A stretch of 12,324 nt of DNA from Candidatus Nesterenkonia stercoripullorum (GTDB lineage: Bacteria; Actinomycetota; Actinomycetes; Actinomycetales; Micrococcaceae). The DNA lies in assembly GCA_019114115.1 (NCBI GenBank), contig DXGD01000392.1, positions 1 to 12,324 of the forward strand. The letters are read 5' to 3'. A model generated the notes under the pieces. It was not told the DNA's origin, did no database searches, and was given only the letters and a program-made list of their open reading frames with translations. Below are positions 6,814 through 12,324 of this stretch, in pieces. Position numbers and translations under genes: made by a program. How positions within the stretch are numbered: the first letter of the stretch is position 1; the number at the start of each line of letters is the position of its first letter.

Positions 6814-6819
6814 GGAGGT

Positions 6820-8094
6820 ATGTCATCAGAGACCTCGACAGCTGGAAGCACGTCCACTGGAAGCACGGCCGCTGACAGCACCCCCGCTGAGAGCACCGCA
6901 CCCCTCTCGCCCCCTGCGCAGGACACCGCTGCGCAGGACACCGCTGCGCAGGACACCGCCGACTCCGCTGCTGACCGCGGCACCAGCGTCCTTCCGGAGG
7001 GCCATCCGCTGCGCAAGGGCCTGACTGCCGACTCGGCGCTGCTCAACCAGTACCGCGGGGGACGTGCAGCCGATGGTTCCCACCGGCTTCCCGGCCGACG
7101 CCCGGTGTGGTTCATGCGCCAGGCCGGCCGCTCGCTCCCGGAGTACCGCAGTCTGCGCGAGGGCACCACAATGCTGGAGAGCTGCCTCACGCCGGACATG
7201 GCCTCTGAGATCACGTTGCAGCCTGTGCGCCGGCACGACGTCGACGCCGCCATCTTCTTCTCCGATATCGTCATCCCGCTTCGGCTGGCCGGCATCGAGG
7301 TGGAGATCGCTCCCGGCGTGGGTCCGGTGTTCTCCTCCCCGGTGAGCTCTGCCGCCGATGTGAAGAACCTCCCCGAGCTCGACGACGACGCCTTCGCCCC
7401 CGTGGTCGAGGCCGTGCAGCGCACTGTGGCCGAGCTCGGGACGACACCGCTGATCGGCTTCGCCGGCGCGCCGTTCACGCTCGCGGCGTATATGGTCGAG
7501 GGCCGGCCTTCCAGGGACCACCTGGGACCCCGCGCGATGATGCATTCCGACCCGGAGACGTGGGAAGCGCTCGCCGAATGGGCTGCGGACATCTCCGGGC
7601 GCTTCATGCGCGCCCAGGTTCTCGCCGGAGCGTCCGCCGCTCAGCTCTTCGACTCCTGGGCGGGGTCCTTGGGCCGCGAGGACTACGCAGACCATGTGCA
7701 CCGTCATTCCGCTCGTGCGCTGAGCCACCTGGCTGACCTGCCCGTTCCGAAAGTGCACTTCGGCACCGGCACCGGGGAGATCCTGGACCTGCTGGGCAGC
7801 GCCGGGGCCGACGTCGTCGGTGTGGACTACCGGATCCCGCTGGCGACGGCGACGTCGCGGGTGGGCGCGGGGACTCCGCTGCAGGGCAATATCGACCCTG
7901 CGCTGCTGCGCGCCGAATGGCCCGCGCTGGAGGCTCACGTGCGACGGGTCATCGCCTCAGGCGCTGGCGCGGCGGGTCATGTGCTGAATCTCGGGCACGG
8001 GGTGCCCCCGGACACCGACCCCGAGGTTCTCACCCGGGTCGTGGAGCTCATCCACAGCATCGGGTACCCGCAGGGGGAGGACTCCGGGTCCTGA
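6820..8094 (+). CDS. hemE: uroporphyrinogen decarboxylase
   Basis: HemE removes four carboxyl groups from uroporphyrinogen III to give coproporphyrinogen III in the cytoplasm. The conserved active-site segment RPVWFMRQAGRSLPEYR is at about 94-110 (Arg100 and Arg104 bind substrate carboxylates), FFSDIVIPLRLAG carries the key Asp149, and FDSWAGSLG, HFGTGTGEIL and LNLGHGVPPDTDPE follow. At 424 residues it is longer than the roughly 350 usual for the family. The excess is an N-terminal tail of about 55 Ser/Thr/Ala/Asp-rich residues, residues 8-47 of which are pentapeptide repeats. The family's conserved start would lie near LPEGHPL (residues 58-64). No better-placed start was seen, but the ATG at 6820 has its GGAGG only one base away, so either the message is leaderless or the start is misplaced. 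The last base of its TGA is the first base of the hemY ATG. Confidence 0.95.
   Translation: MSSETSTAGSTSTGSTAADSTPAESTAPLSPPAQDTAAQDTAAQDTADSAADRGTSVLPEGHPLRKGLTADSALLNQYRGGRAADGSHRLPGRRPVWFMRQAGRSLPEYRSLREGTTMLESCLTPDMASEITLQPVRRHDVDAAIFFSDIVIPLRLAGIEVEIAPGVGPVFSSPVSSAADVKNLPELDDDAFAPVVEAVQRTVAELGTTPLIGFAGAPFTLAAYMVEGRPSRDHLGPRAMMHSDPETWEALAEWAADISGRFMRAQVLAGASAAQLFDSWAGSLGREDYADHVHRHSARALSHLADLPVPKVHFGTGTGEILDLLGSAGADVVGVDYRIPLATATSRVGAGTPLQGNIDPALLRAEWPALEAHVRRVIASGAGAAGHVLNLGHGVPPDTDPEVLTRVVELIHSIGYPQGEDSGS
6841..6960 (+). repeat. 15-bp tandem repeat array in the hemE 5' end
   Basis: Four diverged 15-bp units at 6841-6900 encode AGSTS, TGSTA, ADSTP, AESTA. After one non-repeat unit (PLSPP), three nearly identical copies of GCGCAGGACACCGCT at 6916-6930, 6931-6945 and 6946-6960 each encode AQDTA. 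All are in frame, and the last three differ by one base. The array makes a disordered acidic/Thr-rich tail ahead of the conserved HemE fold. Confidence 0.85.
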
Positions 8095-9602
8095 TGACGA
8101 TGCCAGGGGAGGCCGGGCCGCAGAGCTCTGCGGCTGCGCGCCGGATTGCCGTCGTCGGTGCCGGGATCTCCGGGCTCGTGGCGGCGCGTGATCTGGCCCG
8201 GGCAGGATTCGACGTCGAGGTCTTCGAGGGAAGTGACCGTGTGGGAGGGGCTCTGGCCTCCCATCGGCTGGCCGGAATCGACCTCGACGCCGGCGCCGAA
8301 GCATTCGCCAATCGATCCGCCACGGTCCCCGCACTGCTGCGCGAGCTGGGGCTCGAGGCCTCGATCGTGGCGCCGTCCCCTTCGCCGGCGTGGTTGCAGC
8401 TGCCGGACCTGGCAGCTCCCATACCCGCGACGGGAATCCTCGGCATCCCCGGGGACCCGCACGCCGGCGATGTCCGGGCCGCGCTGGGGCCCACTGCTTC
8501 CGCCCGAGCCGCCGAAGACCTGTGCATGCCGCTGGGCCGGTGGGCAGAGCCCTCCGCCGGTGGCGCAGCGGGGGTCAGCGTGGCGGAGCTCGTGCGGGAC
8601 CGCATGGGTCAGGCTGTGGTGGATCGCCTCGTCGCCCCGATCGTGGCAGGAGTCCACTCCGCTGACCCGGAGGCGTTGGATGTCGAGGCCGCTGCGCCGG
8701 GGCTCTTCGCCGCTATGGTCGAGCATGGATCGCTGGCTCGTGGGGTCGCGGCGATGCGCGCCCAGGCGCCGGCCGGAGCGGCAGTGTCCTCGCTTCGCGG
8801 GGGAATGCACGGACTGGTCTCTGCCGTCGTCTCGGATCTCGAGTCCCATGGCGGAAGGGTGCATGTGAGCAGCCCGATCCATGATCTCGGGCAGATCGAG
8901 GCGGATCGCGTCGTTCTCGCTGTGGACGCCCCGGCGGCGGCCGAGCTCCTGCAGACCCGTCCGGACCTCCGTGCGGCGGCGCATGGACTGGCGGCCACCA
9001 CGGACGCCAGCCCGAACGGCGTCGCTCTGGTCACGCTCGTGGTGGACCACCCGGCGCTCGATTCCCGGCCGCGAGGGACCGGAATCCTGGTGTCCCCGCA
9101 GTGCCTGCGCGAGTCCGGGGTCTTCGCCAAAGCCATGACGCACGCTTCGGCGAAGTGGACGTGGCTCCAGGAGGCGCTGCCCGCCGGGCGCCACGTCCTG
9201 CGCCTCTCCTACGGCCGTGTGGACGATCCGGCCGGGGCTGGGCCCGAACGCAGGGCCGGTCGCGAACGCGGGGCCGGAGCTGGAGCCGGTGCCCGAATCG
9301 ATGCCGCAAGCTCTGATGAGGAGCTGCTGCGCGCCGCACCTCGCGACGCCGAGCGCCTTCTCGATCTCGCCTTGCCGCCGGGGAGCATCGTCGATGCCGA
9401 CGTCGTGCGCTGGACCCGCGCCGTGCCGCGCTCTGCTCCGGGCCATGCGGAGCGCGTCGCTGGCGTGCGGGAAGAATTGCGTCGGGTCGACGGTGACCCG
9501 GCCGTCTCGCTCATTGGCACCTGGTTCTCCGGCACCGGGCTGGTACGGGTGATAGGGGAGGCTCGTGCTGTGGCTGCTGAGATATCGGCCACAGTCGGGT
9601 AA
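8094..9602 (+). CDS. hemY: coproporphyrinogen III oxidase (CgoX; HemY/protoporphyrinogen oxidase family)
   Basis: FAD-dependent oxidase of 502 residues. In actinobacteria that also carry HemQ, this family oxidises coproporphyrinogen III to coproporphyrin III using oxygen; older annotations call it protoporphyrinogen oxidase. The N-terminal dinucleotide-binding signature IAVVGAGISGLVAARDLARAGFDVEVFE (Gly22, Gly24, Gly27; Glu45 for the ribose) is clear, as is RVGGALASH after it. The C-terminal FAD segment IGTWFSGTGLVRVIGEA matches the family. The start is the ATG at 8094, which shares one base with the hemE stop (TGATG); a second in-frame ATG at 8100 is possible. An Ala/Gly/Arg-rich stretch at about 380-402 (AGPERRAGRERGAGAGAGAR) looks like a low-complexity loop insertion. 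It is probably a membrane-associated or soluble cytoplasmic protein handing product to HemH. Confidence 0.92.
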   Translation: MTMPGEAGPQSSAAARRIAVVGAGISGLVAARDLARAGFDVEVFEGSDRVGGALASHRLAGIDLDAGAEAFANRSATVPALLRELGLEASIVAPSPSPAWLQLPDLAAPIPATGILGIPGDPHAGDVRAALGPTASARAAEDLCMPLGRWAEPSAGGAAGVSVAELVRDRMGQAVVDRLVAPIVAGVHSADPEALDVEAAAPGLFAAMVEHGSLARGVAAMRAQAPAGAAVSSLRGGMHGLVSAVVSDLESHGGRVHVSSPIHDLGQIEADRVVLAVDAPAAAELLQTRPDLRAAAHGLAATTDASPNGVALVTLVVDHPALDSRPRGTGILVSPQCLRESGVFAKAMTHASAKWTWLQEALPAGRHVLRLSYGRVDDPAGAGPERRAGRERGAGAGAGARIDAASSDEELLRAAPRDAERLLDLALPPGSIVDADVVRWTRAVPRSAPGHAERVAGVREELRRVDGDPAVSLIGTWFSGTGLVRVIGEARAVAAEISATVG

Positions 9603-9616
9603 CCCGAATGGCGGGA

Positions 9617-9633
9617 TTCTACGTCATGTAGAA
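9617..9633. promoter_or_regulatory. perfect palindrome upstream of hemQ, candidate operator
   Basis: TTCTAC at 9617-9622 and GTAGAA at 9628-9633 are exact reverse complements around GTCAT. The site overlaps the expected -35 of the hemQ promoter. A related sequence, ATTCTAC-N5-GTCGAG, lies over the hemA -10 region (6671-6688). A heme- or iron-responsive repressor site is possible; the regulator is unknown. Confidence 0.5.
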
Positions 9634-9660
9634 AACTGCGGCCGCTGAGCGGGCTAGGCT
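9631..9660 (+). promoter_or_regulatory. candidate internal promoter for hemQ-hemH-hemC
   Basis: TAGGCT at 9655-9660 fits the actinobacterial -10 consensus (TANNNT). An A-rich GAAAAC at 9631-9636, 18 bases upstream, is a weak -35. The start of transcription would fall near 9667, about 29 bases before the hemQ ATG. The 93-bp gap here is the only real break in the heme operon. Confidence 0.45.
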
Positions 9661-9685
9661 TGAACAAGTAACTCTGAACGGGAGT

Positions 9686-9692
9686 GGAGGAG
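9686..9692 (+). promoter_or_regulatory. ribosome binding site deciding the hemQ start
   Basis: GGAGGAG stands just before the ATG at 9696, with GGAGG five bases from it. This favours the ATG over the in-frame GTG at 9684, which would lie upstream of the site. Confidence 0.75.
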
Positions 9693-9695
9693 CCG

Positions 9696-10406
9696 ATGAG
9701 CTACGGCACCAATGCCGTGAGAACGGCCGAGGAGGTCAACTCCTCGGGTAAAGACTATTACACGCTGTACACGGTGTTCGCCCGCACGGGCTCAGCGCCG
9801 CAGGGTGACGACGCCGTCGCCGAGTTCGAGGCGGCGATCGATGCGGCAAGCGCGCAGGACGTGGTGCTGCGCGGTGTCTACGATGTCTCCGCGATGCGCG
9901 CGGACGCGGACGTGCTGGTATGGATCACCGGCACTGCCGCCGAGGTCCTGCAGGCCACGATGCGCGCGATCCGGCGCACGGCGCTCTTCTCGCAGGCGCG
10001 GATCGCGTTCTCCGCGATGGGAGTGCACCGTACTGCGGAGTTCGCCCGCAATCACGTGCCGGCCTTCGCGCTCGGCGTCGACCCGGCGGAATGGCTCGTG
10101 GTCTACCCCTTCAACAGGTCCTATGACTGGTACCTGCTGGACCCCAGGAAGCGCGGTGCCATGCTGCGCGAGCACGGGATGCTGGGCCAGGAGTTCCCTT
10201 CGGTGCTGGCCAACACCACCTCGGCCTTCGCCCTCAACGACTGGGAGTGGCTGCTGGCGCTGGAGGCGCCCGAGCTGACCGACCTCGTCGACATGATGCG
10301 CCGTCTGCGCGAGTCGGAGACCCGGTACCACGTGCGCGACGAGATCCCCTTCTACACCGGACGCCGCCTGGCGACAGCGGCTGAGATCACCGAGGTGCTG
10401 CAGTGA
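9696..10406 (+). CDS. hemQ: coproheme decarboxylase (ChdC/HemQ)
   Basis: HemQ (ChdC), a chlorite-dismutase-fold enzyme of 236 residues, decarboxylates coproheme III to heme b with peroxide and is the last step of the coproporphyrin-dependent pathway. The catalytic segment YPFNRSYDWYLL is at 137-148. Tyr137, His120, His160 and Trp145 sit where the catalytic Tyr, distal His, proximal heme-ligand His and conserved Trp are in actinobacterial ChdC; from memory these are Tyr135, His118, His158 and Trp143 in Corynebacterium diphtheriae, each offset by two. A distal His is a feature of the actinobacterial subgroup, as opposed to Firmicutes. The start is set by the ribosome binding site. Its TGA overlaps the hemH GTG as GTGA, so hemQ and hemH are coupled. 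Confidence 0.95.
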   Translation: MSYGTNAVRTAEEVNSSGKDYYTLYTVFARTGSAPQGDDAVAEFEAAIDAASAQDVVLRGVYDVSAMRADADVLVWITGTAAEVLQATMRAIRRTALFSQARIAFSAMGVHRTAEFARNHVPAFALGVDPAEWLVVYPFNRSYDWYLLDPRKRGAMLREHGMLGQEFPSVLANTTSAFALNDWEWLLALEAPELTDLVDMMRRLRESETRYHVRDEIPFYTGRRLATAAEITEVLQ

Positions 10407-11692
10407 CAGAGCCAACTCACACAGGAAAAGCTGACGTCGGGCCCGCATCCGGCGTCGGTGCAGACACACAGGTCCAGGACGGGGTGATGAGCCCCAAACG
10501 CTACGATGCAGTGCTGCTGGCCTCCTTCGGCGGCCCGGAGGGGCAGGACGACGTCATCCCCTTCCTGCGCAATGTGACCTCCGGGCGCGGCATCCCCGAG
10601 GAGCGCCTCGAGGAGGTCGCCACCCACTACCGGGCCAATGGCGGGGTGAGCCCGATCAACCAGCAGAACCGGGAACTGCGCGCCGCGCTGCAAGACGAGA
10701 TCACCGCACGCGACCTCGACCTGCCGGTCTACTGGGGAAACCGGAACTGGGACCCCTACGTCCCCGACGCCCTGCAGCAGATCTACGACGACGGCCACCG
10801 CCGCGTTCTCGCCGTGTCCACCTCGGCCTACTCCTGCTACTCCTCCTGCCGGCAGTACCGCGAGGACTTCGGGCTGGCGCTGCTGAAGACCGGCCTGAAC
10901 GGGAAGCTCGAAGTCGACAAGATCCGGCAGTACTTCGACCACCCTGGATTCGTGAACTCCTTCGCCGATGGGCTGCGTGACGGCCTCACGGAGATGACCG
11001 ACGCCGCTGGTGGCCCCAGCGGCGTGCACGTCCTCTTCGCGACCCACTCGATCCCCACGACAGATGCTGCTGCGGCCGGTCCGCGGCCCGTCGCAGAGTC
11101 GCTGCGGGAGCAGACTGGTGCCGAGCCCGGCGAGCTCAACGGCGCCGATGTGTACTCCGCCCAGCATCTGGCCGTGGCCGAAGTGCTCATGGCCATGGTC
11201 CCCGAAGCTGCCGGAGTGGACTGGTCGCTGGTGTATCAGTCCCGCTCCGGCCCGCCCTCGGTGCCCTGGCTGGAGCCGGATATCAGCGACGCCATGGAAG
11301 AGCTCGCCGAGGCGGGCGAGACCAAGGCCGTCGTCGTCGTTCCGCTGGGCTTCGTCTCGGACCACATGGAGGTGGTCTGGGACCTCGATACCGAGGCCAA
11401 GGAGACGGCGGAGGAGCTGGGCTTCAGCTTCGTGCGCACGCCGACTCCCGGGACCCACCGGCAGTTCGTGACCGGACTGGTCGATATGATCTCCGAGCGG
11501 CTCGAGCAGGTCGAGGACCGCCCGGAGCGCGCCGGGGTGACCTCGATGGGCCCGTGGTTCGACGTCTGCCGGCCCAACTGCTGCTCCAAGACGATGCTGG
11601 ACGGCAGCACCAAACCCACTATCGCAGCTGAGGATGCCCAGCTCGGCTTCTCGGGAGAAGGGCGGCCGGTGGCCTCGGCGGAGAGCGCATGA
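10403..11692 (+). CDS. hemH: coproporphyrin ferrochelatase (CpfC/HemH)
   Basis: Ferrochelatase inserting Fe2+ into coproporphyrin III (in this pathway) to make coproheme for HemQ. With the GTG at 10403 it has 429 residues. The conserved YDAVLLASFGGPEG begins at residue 34, FATHSIP carries the metal-binding His215, and DHMEVVWDLD carries Glu323. Cys149 in SSCRQY and a C-terminal Cys389, Cys393, Cys394 cluster (VCRPNCC) suggest the [2Fe-2S] cluster known from several actinobacterial ferrochelatases, although the spacing differs from the mycobacterial one as I remember it. The GTG overlaps the hemQ stop and has GAGG about eight bases upstream. An ATG at 10487 would remove 28 non-conserved residues and begin closer to the conserved fold, so the start is uncertain. 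The final TGA overlaps the hemC ATG. Confidence 0.94.
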   Translation: MTEPTHTGKADVGPASGVGADTQVQDGVMSPKRYDAVLLASFGGPEGQDDVIPFLRNVTSGRGIPEERLEEVATHYRANGGVSPINQQNRELRAALQDEITARDLDLPVYWGNRNWDPYVPDALQQIYDDGHRRVLAVSTSAYSCYSSCRQYREDFGLALLKTGLNGKLEVDKIRQYFDHPGFVNSFADGLRDGLTEMTDAAGGPSGVHVLFATHSIPTTDAAAAGPRPVAESLREQTGAEPGELNGADVYSAQHLAVAEVLMAMVPEAAGVDWSLVYQSRSGPPSVPWLEPDISDAMEELAEAGETKAVVVVPLGFVSDHMEVVWDLDTEAKETAEELGFSFVRTPTPGTHRQFVTGLVDMISERLEQVEDRPERAGVTSMGPWFDVCRPNCCSKTMLDGSTKPTIAAEDAQLGFSGEGRPVASAESA

Positions 11693-12324
11693 GTTCTGCG
11701 CCATTGGAGCCGGGGCCGGGCTCGGTGCCCGGTGGCGGCTCGGACCGCCCTGCGGGGCCGTCATTCCGGCTGGGCACCCGGGGCAGCCGGCTGGCCATGA
11801 CGCAGAGCGTCACGGTGGCCCGGGCGCTGACCTCACGCGGTGCCGGAGACCATGAGATCGTCACGGTCCGGACGGAGGGCGACGTCGTCACCGGGCCGCT
11901 CTCCCAGCTCGGCGGGACGGGAGTCTTCGCCACAGCCTTGCGGCAGGCCCTCTTCGAGCAGCGTTGCGATGTGGCGGTGCACTCCCTCAAGGATCTGCCT
12001 GCGAAGGACCTCTCAGGCCTGTCCATCGCCTGCGTTCCGGAGCGCGCCGAAGTGCGCGATGCGCTGTGCTCGGCAGGGGACCTGACGCTTGAGCAGCTGC
12101 CCTACGGTGCGCGGGTCGGCACCGGGTCGCCGCGCCGCAAGGCGCAGATCCTGTCGGCTCGGCCGGATCTCGACGTCGTCGACATCCGCGGGAACGTGGG
12201 GACCCGGCTGGCCCGGGTCCGCGGGCGGGAGGATGCCGCCGAGATCTCCACCCAGGCGCCCGACGCTGCCCGAGGAGACCTGGACGCCGTCGTGCTGGCG
12301 GGGGCCGGGCTGCAGCGGCTGGCC
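11689..12324 (+). CDS. hemC: hydroxymethylbilane synthase (porphobilinogen deaminase), 3' truncated
   Basis: HemC joins four porphobilinogen molecules into hydroxymethylbilane. The frame from the ATG at 11689 runs without a stop to the window end (212 codons). It contains FRLGTRGSRLAMTQS near residues 26-40, VAVHSLKDLP (substrate- and cofactor-binding Lys/Asp), GARVGTGSPRRKAQIL and VDIRGNVGTRL, all family signatures. The cysteine that carries the dipyrromethane cofactor lies beyond the window. The ATG overlaps the hemH TGA as ATGA, so the genes are coupled. About 25 Pro/Gly-rich residues precede the conserved fold. Confidence 0.95.
   Translation, partial: MSSAPLEPGPGSVPGGGSDRPAGPSFRLGTRGSRLAMTQSVTVARALTSRGAGDHEIVTVRTEGDVVTGPLSQLGGTGVFATALRQALFEQRCDVAVHSLKDLPAKDLSGLSIACVPERAEVRDALCSAGDLTLEQLPYGARVGTGSPRRKAQILSARPDLDVVDIRGNVGTRLARVRGREDAAEISTQAPDAARGDLDAVVLAGAGLQRLA

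Noticed and set aside
6841..6960. Possible CRISPR-like or mobile-element repeats.
   Set aside because: Units are contiguous, 15 bp long, in frame and without spacers, so they are coding tandem repeats. The same applies to 459-482 and 572-622.
9651..9665. DtxR/IdeR iron box at the hemQ promoter (GGCTAGGCTTGAAC region).
   Set aside because: Only a loose half-site resemblance; the symmetric half is missing and the -10 element explains the TAGGCT.

Overview
High-GC DNA with dense, overlapping genes. Both the gene content and the protein sequences point to an actinobacterium, most likely of the order Micrococcales (Arthrobacter/Nesterenkonia-like). The genus is an inference from remembered family sequences; no search was run. 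The strongest taxonomic cue is the set hemA / hemE-hemY-hemQ-hemH-hemC with an actinobacterial-type HemQ. A very acidic solute-binding lipoprotein and an OpuC-type transporter would suit a salt- or osmotic-stress-tolerant organism, but this is weak evidence.

Layout. (1) Positions 2-1599, plus strand: the C-terminal end of a DEAD-box helicase with a long Arg/Ser/Gly-rich tail, then a solitary beta-class DNA methyltransferase starting 17 nt later. (2) Positions 1667-4920, minus strand: a four-gene osmoprotectant (glycine betaine/choline/carnitine class) ABC importer in the order ATPase, permease, permease, substrate-binding lipoprotein. A 9-bp inverted repeat lies between the converging methyltransferase and transporter operon. 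(3) Positions 4921-5130: a 210-bp leader with two small inverted repeats upstream of the transporter operon. (4) Positions 5131-6660, minus strand: hemA (glutamyl-tRNA reductase) with an unusual C-terminal extension of about 80 residues. (5) Positions 6661-6819: a divergent hemA/hemE control region with a 10-bp-arm palindrome. (6) Positions 6820 to the window end, plus strand: hemE, hemY, hemQ, hemH and the start of hemC, nearly all overlapping or coupled except for a 93-bp gap before hemQ that carries a palindrome and a candidate promoter.

How the genes work together. HemA makes the first committed tetrapyrrole intermediate from glutamyl-tRNA. HemC and HemE act on the path to coproporphyrinogen III. 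HemY (coproporphyrinogen oxidase), HemH (coproporphyrin ferrochelatase) and HemQ (coproheme decarboxylase) then finish heme by the coproporphyrin-dependent route typical of Gram-positive bacteria. hemL, hemB and hemD are not seen and may lie beyond the right edge.

The window is mostly recognisable housekeeping and stress-response content; I do not see a clear new defence or mobile system. The less ordinary signals are pentapeptide (15-bp) tandem repeats in extensions of HemE and of the helicase, the Cys/His-containing HemA tail, two palindromic candidate operators in the heme region, and the orphan methyltransferase.
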